Source: Microbacterium sp. H83 (GTDB taxonomy: Bacteria > Actinomycetota > Actinomycetes > Actinomycetales > Microbacteriaceae). Taken from it: 64,000 nucleotides of DNA. The translations under genes and the position numbers were made by a program. Below the pieces are notes generated by a model. That model searched no databases. It was given only the letters and a program-made list of their open reading frames with translations, and had not been told where the DNA came from. Below, piece after piece: positions 43,852-52,814 of the stretch (positions are counted from its first letter, which is position 1; each line of letters opens with the position of its first letter). Where the stretch lies: positions 1 to 64,000 of the forward strand of contig NZ_LWCU01000007.1 of the NCBI RefSeq assembly GCF_001650405.1, written 5' to 3'.

Positions 43852-45354
43852 CTAGTGCATGGTGGGGATGACGAAGCTGGCGCCGTCGCGGATGCCGGCC
43901 GAGGGCCATCGGCTCGTCACGGTCTTCGTCTTCGTGTAGAAGCGGAAGGCGTCGGCGCCGTGCTGGTTCAGGTCGCCGAAGCCCGACCGCTTCCATCCGC
44001 CGAACGTGTAATACGCGATCGGCACGGGGATCGGGACGTTGACGCCGACCATGCCGACCTCGACGCGCGCGGCGAAGTCGCGGGCGGCGTCGCCGTCGCG
44101 CGTGAAGATCGCGACGCCGTTGCCGTACTCGTGCTCGGAGGCCATCCGCAGCGCCTCCTCGTAGTCGGCCGCACGCGCGATCACCAGGACCGGGCCGAAG
44201 ATCTCCTCTCGGTAGATCGCCATGTCCGTCGTGACGTGATCGAACAGCGTCGGACCGAGGTAGAAGCCGCTCTCGTGTCCGTCGACCGTGAAGCCGCGAC
44301 CGTCGGCGAGCAGCGTGGCTCCTTCGTCGACGCCCTGCTGGATGTACCCCTCGACACGCTCGACGGCCGCCCGGGTGACGAGCGGACCGTAGTCGACGTC
44401 CTTCGCGAGCGACGGGCCTACCCGCAGCTGGGCCACGCGCTCGGTGAGCTTCGCGGCCAGAGCATCCGCCGTCTGCTGCCCGACCGGCACGGCGACCGAG
44501 ATGGCCATGCAGCGCTCCCCCGCCGATCCGTACCCGGAGCCGATCAGCGCGTCGACCGCCTGGTCGAGATCGGCATCGGGCATCACGATCATGTGGTTCT
44601 TCGCGCCGCCGAAGCACTGCGCCCGCTTGCCGTGCGCGGCCGCGGTCGAGTAGATGTACTCGGCGATCGGCGTCGATCCCACGAAGCCGACCGCGCGGAT
44701 GCGGTCGTCCGTCAGCAGCGCGTCGACGGCCTCCTTGTCGCCGTGCACGACGTTGAGGACTCCGGCGGGAAGCCCCGCCTCGAGGAACAGCTCGGCCAGC
44801 TGCACCGGCACCGACGGGTCGCGCTCGCTGGGCTTGAGGACCACGGCGTTGCCGGCCGCGAGTGCGGGGCCGGCCTTCCACAGCGGGATCATGGCCGGGA
44901 AGTTGAACGGGGTGATCGCCGCGACCACGCCGAGCGGCTGCCGCATCGAGTACACGTCGATGCCCGCCCCCGCGCCCGTCGAGTACTCGCCCTTGAGCAG
45001 GTGCGGCGCGCCCGCCGAGAACTCGATGACCTCGAGCCCGCGCTGGATGTCGCCCTTGGCGTCGTCGACCGTCTTGCCGTGCTCGCTGGCGAGCAGCTCG
45101 GCGAGCGACGTCATCTCCCGCTGCGCGAGGTCGAGGAACCGCAGGAGCACGCGGGCACGCTTCTGCGGATTCGTCGCCGCCCACTCGGCCTGCGCGTCGT
45201 GAGCGTTCGCGATCACTCGCGAGACCTCCTCGGCGGACGCGAGCGGCACGCGCGCCTGCACGGATCCGGTGCTCGGATCGAACACGTCTGCGAAGCGTCC
45301 GCTGTCGGGGGTGAGCAGCGATCCGCCTACGACATGGGGGATGGTACGAGTCAT
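43852..45354 (-). CDS. mmsA: CoA-acylating methylmalonate-semialdehyde dehydrogenase
   Basis: A 500-residue aldehyde dehydrogenase of the MmsA group, converting methylmalonate or malonate semialdehyde to propionyl- or acetyl-CoA with NAD. Motifs: ITPFNFPAMIPLWKAGPALAAGNAVVLKPSE, FVGSTPIAEYIYSTAAAHGKRAQCFGGAKNHMIVMPDAD, catalytic Cys in GSAGERCMAIS, and FTRDGDAARDFAARVEVGMVGVNVPIPVPIAYYTFGGWK. A GAAGGGA ribosome site precedes ATG 45354. First gene of mmsA-acd-mmsB. Confidence 0.96.
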   Translation of the reverse strand: MTRTIPHVVGGSLLTPDSGRFADVFDPSTGSVQARVPLASAEEVSRVIANAHDAQAEWAATNPQKRARVLLRFLDLAQREMTSLAELLASEHGKTVDDAKGDIQRGLEVIEFSAGAPHLLKGEYSTGAGAGIDVYSMRQPLGVVAAITPFNFPAMIPLWKAGPALAAGNAVVLKPSERDPSVPVQLAELFLEAGLPAGVLNVVHGDKEAVDALLTDDRIRAVGFVGSTPIAEYIYSTAAAHGKRAQCFGGAKNHMIVMPDADLDQAVDALIGSGYGSAGERCMAISVAVPVGQQTADALAAKLTERVAQLRVGPSLAKDVDYGPLVTRAAVERVEGYIQQGVDEGATLLADGRGFTVDGHESGFYLGPTLFDHVTTDMAIYREEIFGPVLVIARAADYEEALRMASEHEYGNGVAIFTRDGDAARDFAARVEVGMVGVNVPIPVPIAYYTFGGWKRSGFGDLNQHGADAFRFYTKTKTVTSRWPSAGIRDGASFVIPTMH

Positions 45355-45750
45355 TGTGCGATGTCCCTTCGCGCCGTCTTTGGCACTATGACGATGATAC
45401 TTCGGCATCCCGCCATTTACTAGGGCATCCATACATCTGCTCATGGCGGGACGGCTGCGAAGGCAGCGGTCCCGGGGAGGCGATTCGGTTCGGGCCGATC
45501 GCCATCGCTCGTGTTCCCGCCTCGTTCACCGGCCGGACACCTTCACCGGGTACAACTGCAGGAGCGCGGACACAGAGACTCAGACCGGATCGGGTAGTCG
45601 CGTCTTCCGTGCGACACGGTGAGCGTCTGCTCCCGTAGCGGTGACACACCGCGAAGACCCCCGCCGAATCGGGTCGGCGGGGGTCTTCTCTGTCGCCCGC
45701 CGGTGGAATCGCTCGCTCTGCACGTGCGCGATTCGAACGCCGGCAGCGTC
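45355..45750. other. Intergenic region between the thiolase end and mmsA start
   Basis: A 396-base stretch without a convincing gene. It holds the thiolase terminator hairpin (45653-45688) and, nearer mmsA, the upstream regulatory region of that operon. No tRNA, riboswitch or conserved small ORF was recognised. Confidence 0.6.
45653..45688 (-). terminator. Terminator after the thiolase gene
   Basis: GAAGACCCCCGCCGA (45653-45667) pairs exactly with TCGGCGGGGGTCTTC (45674-45688) around a 6-base loop, 63 bases beyond the thiolase stop. Confidence 0.9.
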
Positions 45751-46935
45751 CTAGAGCCGCTCGAGGATCGTGGCGTTGGCCATGCCGCCGCCCTCGCACA
45801 TCGTCTGCAGTCCGTACCGGCCGCCGACGGCATCGAGCTGATCGACCAGGGTGCCGAGCAGCCGCGTGCCGGACGAGCCCAGCGCGTGTCCGAGGGCGAT
45901 CGCGCCGCCGCGGGGATTGAGCCGCTCGGCATCCGCCCCGACCTCGGCCGCCCATGCCAGCGGCACCGACGCGAAGGCCTCGTTGACCTCGTACGCGTCG
46001 AGGTCGTCGATCGAGAGTCCGGTGCGATCGAGGATCCGACGCGTCGCCGGGATCGGTCCCGTGAGCATCATCAGCGGATCGTCGCCGATGACCGTAAACG
46101 CGTGGAACCGCGCGCGCGGCGTCAGCCCGAGCGCCTCCGCCCGGTCCGCGCTCATCAGCAGTGCGGCGGATGCCCCGTCGGTGAGCGGCGAGGAGTTCCC
46201 CGGAGTGATCCGCCAGTCGAGCTCGGGAAAGCGGGCGGCGAGCGCATCCGTGCGGAACGCGGGCTGCAGACCCGCGAGACCGGATGCCGTCGTGCCGTCG
46301 CGCACGGTCTCGTCGCGCACGGCATCCGGCGCCTCCGCGACTCCGATCGCCGTGCGGTCGAAGAACCCCTCGTCCCAGGCGGCCGCCGCGCGGCGGTGCG
46401 ACTCCGCGGCGTACGCGTCGAGGGCGTCGCGATCCAGGCCCCACCGGTGCGCGATGAGCTCGGCCGAGACGCCCTGGTTGACCAGGCCGTCGGGGTAGCG
46501 CTCGCGCAGGCGCGGTGACATCGGACTGCCGCCGGCGGCCGACGACCCCAGCGGCACTCGGCTCATCGACTCGACCCCGCCGACGATCACCGCGTCGTAG
46601 GCGCCGGCGATGATCCCCTGGGCGGCGAAGTGCACGGCCTGCTGGCTCGACCCGCACTGCCGGTCGATCGTCGCGGCCGGCACGCTCTCGTCGAAGCCCG
46701 CGGCGAGCACGGCCTGTCGCGCGATGTTCGACGACTGGTCGCCGACCTGGCTCACGCAGCCGAGCAGCACGTCGTCGATCTGCGCGGACTCGAGGCCGCT
46801 GCGGTCGAGGATCGCCGCGAGCACGCCCGCCGCGAGGTCGACGGGGTGGACGCCCGACAGGATCCCGCCCGGCTTGCCACGGCCCACGGGCGTGCGGACG
46901 ACATCGATCAGGACGGCTTCGCTGCGCGTGCTCAT
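45751..46935 (-). CDS. Acetyl-CoA acyltransferase (thiolase)
   Basis: A 394-residue thiolase. The nucleophile Cys is in DRQCGSSQQAVHFAAQ, the C-terminal His in NPRGGAIALGHALGSSGTR and the second Cys in TMCEGGGMANATI. It cleaves 3-oxoacyl-CoA in beta-oxidation. It belongs functionally with the hydratase and dehydrogenase genes, although a terminator separates it from mmsA. Confidence 0.94.
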   Translation of the reverse strand: MSTRSEAVLIDVVRTPVGRGKPGGILSGVHPVDLAAGVLAAILDRSGLESAQIDDVLLGCVSQVGDQSSNIARQAVLAAGFDESVPAATIDRQCGSSQQAVHFAAQGIIAGAYDAVIVGGVESMSRVPLGSSAAGGSPMSPRLRERYPDGLVNQGVSAELIAHRWGLDRDALDAYAAESHRRAAAAWDEGFFDRTAIGVAEAPDAVRDETVRDGTTASGLAGLQPAFRTDALAARFPELDWRITPGNSSPLTDGASAALLMSADRAEALGLTPRARFHAFTVIGDDPLMMLTGPIPATRRILDRTGLSIDDLDAYEVNEAFASVPLAWAAEVGADAERLNPRGGAIALGHALGSSGTRLLGTLVDQLDAVGGRYGLQTMCEGGGMANATILERL

Positions 46936-47138
46936 GGGTCCATTCTCACTCCGCCACCCGCCCTCGGCCTTCTGCTCTTCCCGCGGACGGATCTCCGGCA
47001 TCCGACCGAGCGACGTCCATCCGTCCGCGGGATCCTCCGCTGCGGCATCCGAAATACAATGGTCGATGCGCCGCGACCCTGGCGCATCCCCGCCCCACAT
47101 GCCCGCGATCCGGGCTGCGCTCTCTCCGAGGACCCACC

Positions 47139-47726
47139 ATGTCCAGCGAACCCATCACCGTCTCCATCCGCCGCGAGGTCGATCCCGAGCACGTCGCCCA
47201 GGCCACCGCCTGGGTGCAGACCGGGGTGAATCTGGCCAACCGGTATCCGGGCTTCCTCGGCTCCGGCTGGGTGCGCGACGGCGAGGACTCGCACGTGTGG
47301 CACATGCTCTACCGGTTCTCCGACGAGAAGTCGCTGATCGCGTGGGAGCAGTCCGACGAGCGCGGGTGGTGGAAGTCGACGGGCGAGCAGTTCGTGCGCA
47401 GCGAGCACGTGCATCGCCGAACGGGCATCGAGGGCTGGTTCGACAAGCCGACCACCGACACGATCACGCTCCCGCGCGCCGACGGCACGACGACCACGGT
47501 GGCGATGGTGAGCACTCCCCCGCGCTGGAAGCAGGCCGTCTCGATCTGGCTCGGCTTCTTCCCGGTGAACCTCGCGTTCACATATGCGATGAGCCCGGTT
47601 CCGGGCTGGAACGAGCTGCCGATCTGGCTGCGAGTGCTCATCACGACCGCCGTGCTCACGCCGATCATGGCCTACTGGGTGCTGCCGTTCGTCACCCGGT
47701 CGCTGCGACGGTGGCTCACGCGCTAG
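47139..47726 (+). CDS. ABM-domain protein with two membrane helices
   Basis: 195 residues. Residues ~5-95 form an antibiotic-biosynthesis-monooxygenase-like ferredoxin fold (SIRREVDPEHVAQATAWVQTGVNLANRYPGFLGSGWVR), followed by a linker and two C-terminal hydrophobic helices (AVSIWLGFFPVNLAFTYAM and VLITTAVLTPIMAYWVLPFV). The fused membrane tail is typical of a poorly known family; function unknown. ATG 47139 has GAGGA upstream, with a TACAAT -10-like box near 47055. Confidence 0.8.
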   Translation: MSSEPITVSIRREVDPEHVAQATAWVQTGVNLANRYPGFLGSGWVRDGEDSHVWHMLYRFSDEKSLIAWEQSDERGWWKSTGEQFVRSEHVHRRTGIEGWFDKPTTDTITLPRADGTTTTVAMVSTPPRWKQAVSIWLGFFPVNLAFTYAMSPVPGWNELPIWLRVLITTAVLTPIMAYWVLPFVTRSLRRWLTR

Positions 47727-47748
47727 CGCTCGCGCGCATCCTCGCGTC

Positions 47749-47770
47749 GGTGCGGGGTAAGAACCGCACC
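47749..47770. terminator. Possible small hairpin between convergent genes
   Basis: GGTGCGG (47749-47755) and CCGCACC (47764-47770) form a 7-base stem between the ABM-domain gene and galM. Weak; no T run. Confidence 0.35.
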
Positions 47771-47804
47771 CCCGCGCCGCCCCGCCTCAGATCGCGGCGA
47801 TACG

Positions 47805-48716
47805 TCAGGATGCCGCGTGCGTCCCGCCCGGCTCGAGCACCACAAGGTCCGTCCCGGTCGAGAACGCATCCGGCGGGCAGGTCATGGGCTCGACGGCGAG
47901 TCCGAGACGGTGCGTCTCCGGCACCTCGGGGGTGTCGGCCGTGTGCACCTGCACCCACGGGCAGCGCTCGTCGAAGCGAATCGCGACGCCCGTCCCGGCA
48001 CCCGACGTCAGCCGCAGCTCGGCGATCCCACCCGCGCGCGCCAGCCTCGTGAAGGCGTGGTCGATGAAGACGTCGCCGATGCGGCGCGCCGCGCGGAAGT
48101 CCCACTCCGGATGCTCGTCGATGCCCTCCACGGCGACCGGGCTCAGCCGGTCGGGGGTGACGGTGAGGACCTCGGATGCCGGCAGCGTCAGCGTCCAGTC
48201 ATCCACCGGCCCCGGCCCGGCCACGAGGTACGGATGCGGTCCAGTGCCCCACGGCGCGGTATCCGCCCCGAGGTTGTGCGCGGTGACCGTCTGCTGCAGC
48301 CCGTCGCCGTCGAGGCGGTACTCGACCTCGACCTCGACCCGGAACGGGTAGCCCGTCTGCGGCTCGATCACCGCCGCGAGCACGATCCGGTCGTCGAGCA
48401 CGAGGCGGTCCTCGAACTCCGCCCAGGCGAGCAGGCCGTGCAGGGCCTGTCCGCGCTCGGGCTCGGTCAGCGCGAGCCGGTGCTCGACGCCGCCGAACGT
48501 GTACCGACCGTCGACGATGCGGTTGGGCCACGGGGCGAGAGTCGCGCCGCGGTACGCCGGACGCACCTCGTCGGCGTCGAACGGCACGACCAGGTCGCGT
48601 CCCTCGAACGTGAGCGAGCGCAGCGAGGCGCCGACGCTCGCGATCACGGCGTCGTAGCCGCCGGCGGTGATGCGCAGCTGACGACCCGACAGCGGACGAG
48701 CCGCGGATGCCGTCAT
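47805..48716 (-). CDS. galM: Aldose 1-epimerase
   Basis: A 303-residue mutarotase-fold protein. WPNRIVDGRYTFGG, LHGLLAWAEF, WGTGPHPYLVAG with the catalytic His, and VQVHTADTPEVPETHRLGLAVEPMTCPPDAF with the C-terminal catalytic Glu region match the galactose-mutarotase-like family. ATG 48716 overlaps the araA stop by one base. Here it probably interconverts arabinose anomers for the operon rather than serving galactose alone. Confidence 0.92.
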   Translation of the reverse strand: MTASAARPLSGRQLRITAGGYDAVIASVGASLRSLTFEGRDLVVPFDADEVRPAYRGATLAPWPNRIVDGRYTFGGVEHRLALTEPERGQALHGLLAWAEFEDRLVLDDRIVLAAVIEPQTGYPFRVEVEVEYRLDGDGLQQTVTAHNLGADTAPWGTGPHPYLVAGPGPVDDWTLTLPASEVLTVTPDRLSPVAVEGIDEHPEWDFRAARRIGDVFIDHAFTRLARAGGIAELRLTSGAGTGVAIRFDERCPWVQVHTADTPEVPETHRLGLAVEPMTCPPDAFSTGTDLVVLEPGGTHAAS

Positions 48717-50233
48717 CACAGCCCCTGCGCGAGTCGGTAGTAGGCCTGGTTCCAGCGGACCTGCCTCTGGAACTCGGGCAGCGTGGTGTCCTCGTCGATC
48801 ACGAGCAGCTCGACCTCGGCCATCTCGGCGAAGTCGCGGAACGCCTCGAGCCCGACCGCGGTCGACATGACCGTGTGGTGCGCGGCACCGGCGGTCAGCC
48901 AGGCGGCGGCGCTGGTGGTGAAGTCCGGGGCGGGCTTCCACACGGCGCGGCCGACCGGGAGCTTCGGCAGCGCGGCGCGCGGCTCGACGTTCTCGACCAC
49001 GTTCGCGGTCAGGCGGAACCGGTCGCGCATGTCGCTCAGCGCCACGACGATCGCGGGACCGGGGTCGGCCGTGAAGACGAGGCGCACAGGGTCGTCCTTG
49101 CCGCCGATCCCGAGCGGGTGGATCTCGAGCGTGGGCTTCGCGGTCGTGAGCGACGGCGACACCTCGAGCATGTGCGCCCCGAGGATCAGCTCGTCGCCGG
49201 GAGTCATGTCGTAGGTGTAGTCCTCCATGAGGCTGGCGCCGCCGGGGAGGCCCGCGCCCATCACGTTCGCGACGCGCACGAGGATCGCGGTCTTCCAGTC
49301 GCCCTCGGCACCGAAGCCGTAGCCCTCGGCCATGAGCCGCTGCACGGCCAGTCCCGGCAGCTGCGTCAGCGCGCCGAGGTCCTCGAACGAGGTCGTGAAG
49401 GCTCCGAAGCCGCCCTCTTCGAGGAACGAGCGCAGTCCGATCTCGATCGCCGCGCCGTCGCGCAGCGACGGGTGACGCTCGCCTCCCGCGCGCAGCTCGG
49501 GCGCGACGTCGTAGAGCTCCTCGTACTCGGCCACGAGGGCGTCGATCTCCGACGCGGATGCCGCGGCGACGGCATCCGCCAGATCGTTCACGCCCCACGT
49601 GTTGACCTGCACGCCGAAGCGCAGCTCGGCCTCGGTCTTGTCGCCCTCGGTGACGGCGACGAAGCGCATGTTGTCGCCGAACCGCGCGAGCTTCAGCGAG
49701 CGCGCGGCGGCGAGGCCGGCGGCGGCGCGCTGCCAGGTCGCGATCTGCTGACGGACCCGCGGATCGCTCGCGTGGCCGACCACGGTCTTGCGCGGCACGC
49801 CGAGCCGCGTCTGGATGTACCCGAACTCGCGGTCGCCGTGCGCCGCCTGGTTGAGGTTCATGAAGTCGAAGTCGATGTCGGCCCACGGCAGCTCGACGTT
49901 GGCCTGCGTGTGCAGGTGCGCGAGCGGCTTCTGCAGCGCGTCGAGACCCGCGATCCACATCTTGGCGGGGCTGAACGTGTGCATCCACGCGATGAGGCCG
50001 ATGACCCTCTCGTCGGCGTTCGCCTCGAGCGCCGTGCGCTTGATCGCGGCAGAGTCGGTGAGCACCGGCTTCCAGACGATCTTCACGGGGACCTCGCCGG
50101 CCTCGTCGAGGATGCGGGCGATCTCCTGCGACTGCTCGGCGACCTGCGCGAGGGTTTCGGGCCCGTACAGGTGCTGGCTGCCGGTGAGGAACCAGACCTC
50201 GTAGGCGTCGAGGGAGGTGGAGAGCTTCGGCAT
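48716..50233 (-). CDS. araA: L-arabinose isomerase
   Basis: 505 residues, the usual AraA length. It converts L-arabinose to L-ribulose using a divalent metal. Signature segments: [76 protein letters not shown] with the metal-site Glu residues, and [16 protein letters not shown] 50233 was chosen by the conserved N-terminus. Third gene of araD-araB-araA-galM. Confidence 0.97.
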   Translation of the reverse strand: MPKLSTSLDAYEVWFLTGSQHLYGPETLAQVAEQSQEIARILDEAGEVPVKIVWKPVLTDSAAIKRTALEANADERVIGLIAWMHTFSPAKMWIAGLDALQKPLAHLHTQANVELPWADIDFDFMNLNQAAHGDREFGYIQTRLGVPRKTVVGHASDPRVRQQIATWQRAAAGLAAARSLKLARFGDNMRFVAVTEGDKTEAELRFGVQVNTWGVNDLADAVAAASASEIDALVAEYEELYDVAPELRAGGERHPSLRDGAAIEIGLRSFLEEGGFGAFTTSFEDLGALTQLPGLAVQRLMAEGYGFGAEGDWKTAILVRVANVMGAGLPGGASLMEDYTYDMTPGDELILGAHMLEVSPSLTTAKPTLEIHPLGIGGKDDPVRLVFTADPGPAIVVALSDMRDRFRLTANVVENVEPRAALPKLPVGRAVWKPAPDFTTSAAAWLTAGAAHHTVMSTAVGLEAFRDFAEMAEVELLVIDEDTTLPEFQRQVRWNQAYYRLAQGL

Positions 50234-50258
50234 GGGAGTCCTTCGGTGCGGGTCGTGC

Positions 50259-51851
50259 TTACAGTGCGGTGGTCGCAGCGGACTCGATGGCGAGGCCGGC
50301 GCGATAGCGGTCGAGGTAGGCGGCGAAGCCGACGACGTCGGCGGGATCGGGATCGACGACGGAGAGGGATGCCGTCGCGAACACCTCACGCTCCAGGTAC
50401 TCCCCGAGCGACGCCACGTCGGCGTGGGCGAGATACGAGGCGAGCACCGCGATGCCCCACGCTCCCCCCTCCGCGGCGAGCTCGCCGACCGCGACCGGAG
50501 CCTCGAGCGCACCCGCGAGGAAGCGCTGCGCGACCCCGGCGGTGCGGAACATGCCGCCGTGCGCGAACATGCGGTCGAGTTCGACGCCCTCTGCGGCGAG
50601 CACCTGCATCCCGAGCGCCAGCGTGCCGAAGACCCCGTAGAGCTGCGCGCGCATGAAGTTCGCGAGCGTGAAGGCGCTGTCGGGGGTGCGGACGACGAGC
50701 GGTCGCCCCTCCGTGAGCCCGGCGATCGGCTCTCCGGCGAGGTGGTTGTAGGCGAGCAGGCCCCCGGCATCCGCTTCGCCCTCGAGTGCTTCGCGGAACA
50801 GCGCGTCGAACACGGCGTCGCCGTCGAGCGGCTGTCCGGCCGCCGCGGAAAAGCGAGTGAAGAGACCGGCCCAGGCGGCGAGCTCGCTCGCTCCGTTGTT
50901 GCAGTGCACCATCGCGACCGCGTCGCCTGCAGGGGTCGTGACGAGGTCGAGCTCATGGTGCTGCTCGGCGAGCGGGCGCTCGAGCACGACCATCGCGAAG
51001 ATGCTCGTGCCCGCGCTCACGTTGCCGGTGCGCGGGGCGACCGAGTTGGTCGCGACCATGCCGGTGCCGGCATCGCCCTCGGGCGGGCACAACGGGATGC
51101 CGGAGCGCAGGGCGCCCGTGGGGTCAAGCAGACGAGCGCCCTCATCGCTCAGCGCGCCGGCGGGGGCTCCGGCGGAGAGGACAGTCGGGAGGAGGTCCCT
51201 CGCGGGAGCGGGAAGGCGGTCTGCGGCGAGGGCATCGTACGCCTGCAGCATCCGCTCGTCGCAGTCTCCCGTCGTCGAGTCGATCGGGAACATGCCCGAG
51301 GCGTCGCCGACGCCCAGCACGCGTTCACCGGTCAGCCTCTCGTGCACGTATCCGGCGAGCGTCGTGACCGAGGCGATGCGAGGCACGTGCTCCTCGCCGT
51401 CGATCACCGCCTGATGCAGGTGCGCGATCGACCATCGCAGCGGGATGTTCACGCCGAGCAGCTCGGAGAGCTCTGCGGCCGCGGCGCCCGTGTTCGTGTT
51501 GCGCCACGTGCGGAACGGCACGAGCAGCTCGCCCTGTGCATCGAAGGCGAGGTATCCGTGCATCATCGCCGAGATGCCGATCGCGCCGAAGGTCTCGGGG
51601 CGGATGCCGTGGCGGCGCTCGGCGTCGGCGACGAGGTCGGCGTAGGCGGCCTGGAGCCCGGCCCACACGTCGTCGATCGGGTAGGTCCAGAGGCCGTCGA
51701 CGAAGGAGTTCTCCCACGAGAACGATCCGGTCGCGAGCACCTGGGTCGCGTCAGAGCCGATCAGGCAGGCCTTGATGCGGGTCGAGCCGAGCTCGATGCC
51801 GAGGCTCGTGCGGCCGTCGGCGATGTCCTGTGTCGGGGTGGTCGCGGTCAT
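50259..51851 (-). CDS. araB: FGGY carbohydrate kinase, probable L-ribulokinase
   Basis: A 530-residue FGGY-family sugar kinase. [17 protein letters not shown] is the N-terminal phosphate motif, and [16 protein letters not shown] and [22 protein letters not shown] belong to the ATP site. It resembles the xylulokinase-like ribulokinases found in actinobacterial ara operons rather than the classical E. coli AraB. Placed between araD and araA, it should phosphorylate L-ribulose. ATG 51851 overlaps the araD stop by four bases. Confidence 0.92.
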   Translation of the reverse strand: MTATTPTQDIADGRTSLGIELGSTRIKACLIGSDATQVLATGSFSWENSFVDGLWTYPIDDVWAGLQAAYADLVADAERRHGIRPETFGAIGISAMMHGYLAFDAQGELLVPFRTWRNTNTGAAAAELSELLGVNIPLRWSIAHLHQAVIDGEEHVPRIASVTTLAGYVHERLTGERVLGVGDASGMFPIDSTTGDCDERMLQAYDALAADRLPAPARDLLPTVLSAGAPAGALSDEGARLLDPTGALRSGIPLCPPEGDAGTGMVATNSVAPRTGNVSAGTSIFAMVVLERPLAEQHHELDLVTTPAGDAVAMVHCNNGASELAAWAGLFTRFSAAAGQPLDGDAVFDALFREALEGEADAGGLLAYNHLAGEPIAGLTEGRPLVVRTPDSAFTLANFMRAQLYGVFGTLALGMQVLAAEGVELDRMFAHGGMFRTAGVAQRFLAGALEAPVAVGELAAEGGAWGIAVLASYLAHADVASLGEYLEREVFATASLSVVDPDPADVVGFAAYLDRYRAGLAIESAATTAL

Positions 51852-52585
51852 CGGCGGGTGTCCGAGTTCTGTCCGTAGACGTTCTGGTAGCGGTCGTAGA
51901 GGCTGTCGATCGCGGCCTGCGGGATGGGGACGAGCGGTCCCGCCTCGCGGGCGAGGTGCACCGTGCGCGCGACGTCCTCGACCATGACGGCGGCCTTCAC
52001 GGCATCCTTGGCGTCCGCCCCGATCGTGAACGGTCCGTGGTTCTGCATGAGGACTGCGCGGCTGCGGTGCCCGGTCAGCGTCTCGACGATGCCGCGGCCG
52101 ATCGAGTCGTCGCCGATGATCGCGAACGGCCCCACCGGGATCGGGCCGCCGAACTCGTCGGCCATGGCGGTGATGACGCAGGGGATCTCCTCGCCGCGCG
52201 CGGCCCAGGCGACCGCGTACGTCGAATGCGTGTGCACGACGCCGCCGACCTCGGGCATGTGGCGGTAGACGTAGGCGTGAGCCGCGGTGTCGCTCGAGGG
52301 AGAGCGGTCGCTGCCGGGCGTGCCCGGGATCACGGCGCCGTCGAGGTCGCACAGGATCATGTTCTCGGGAGCGAGATCGTCGTAGCTGACGCCCGAGGGC
52401 TTGATCACGAAGAGATCGGCGCCCGGGACGCGACCCGAGACGTTGCCGCCGGTCCAGACGACGAGGCCGTAGCGCACGAGCTCGGCGTGCAGTCGGGCGA
52501 CGTCCGCGCGGACGGCCCGGATCGCGGCATGGATCTCGGGTGAGAAGACGTTCTCGTCAGAGACGGCGGGGGCTTCGTTGCTCAC
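51848..52585 (-). CDS. araD: L-ribulose-5-phosphate 4-epimerase
   Basis: A 245-residue class-II aldolase-fold epimerase producing D-xylulose-5-phosphate. Metal-site residues are in VVWTGGNVSGR, VIKPSGVSYDDL, GVVHTHSTYAVAWAARGEEIPC (two His) and AVLMQNHGPFTIG. GTG 52585 has a GAGG ribosome site; an upstream GTG at 52612 lies within the operator and lacks one. First gene of the ara operon, downstream of the operator palindrome. Confidence 0.94.
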   Translation of the reverse strand: MSNEAPAVSDENVFSPEIHAAIRAVRADVARLHAELVRYGLVVWTGGNVSGRVPGADLFVIKPSGVSYDDLAPENMILCDLDGAVIPGTPGSDRSPSSDTAAHAYVYRHMPEVGGVVHTHSTYAVAWAARGEEIPCVITAMADEFGGPIPVGPFAIIGDDSIGRGIVETLTGHRSRAVLMQNHGPFTIGADAKDAVKAAVMVEDVARTVHLAREAGPLVPIPQAAIDSLYDRYQNVYGQNSDTRR

Positions 52586-52611
52586 GGGTACCTCAGGGTG
52601 CTCGGGGGTCA

Positions 52612-52658
52612 CTGTGACCGGTCACAGCAGTGTGTCACGGGGTGCGGCGGAGCGTCAA
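52612..52658 (-). promoter_or_regulatory. araD promoter and perfect LacI-type operator
   Basis: On the minus strand, TTGACG (52658-52653), an 18-base spacer and CACACT (52634-52629), followed at the expected start site by CTGTGACCGGTCACAG (52627-52612). That is a perfect 16-base palindrome of the LacI type, placed to block transcription of araDBA-galM. Confidence 0.85.
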
Positions 52659-52682
52659 GACGACGGGGACCAGACGGCCGCT

Positions 52683-52782
52683 GTTCACAACTCAGCACGG
52701 CCGTGTCGCCGTGACCCCCGAAACCGCAGAATCACGCGAGCCCGCCTCGCGGCCAGCCCGACTCCTGCTGAATTGTGATCGC
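52683..52782. repeat. TTCAGCA-family palindromic element, intergenic copy D
   Basis: The left end GTTCACAACTCAGCACGG (52683-52700) is inverted relative to the right end CTCCTGCTGAATTGTGATCG (52762-52781). An outer 10-bp inverted repeat (CGCTGTTCAC at 52679 and GTGAACAGCG at 52792) surrounds it. It lies between the LacI gene end and the ara promoter. Confidence 0.78.
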
Positions 52783-52814
52783 GCCGGAGTGGTGAACAGC
52801 GCAGCGGCGGAGGG

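Noticed and set aside
45425-45650. tRNA, riboswitch or small RNA upstream of mmsA
   Set aside because: No cloverleaf, known riboswitch core or conserved hairpin set could be drawn; only the thiolase terminator is convincing.
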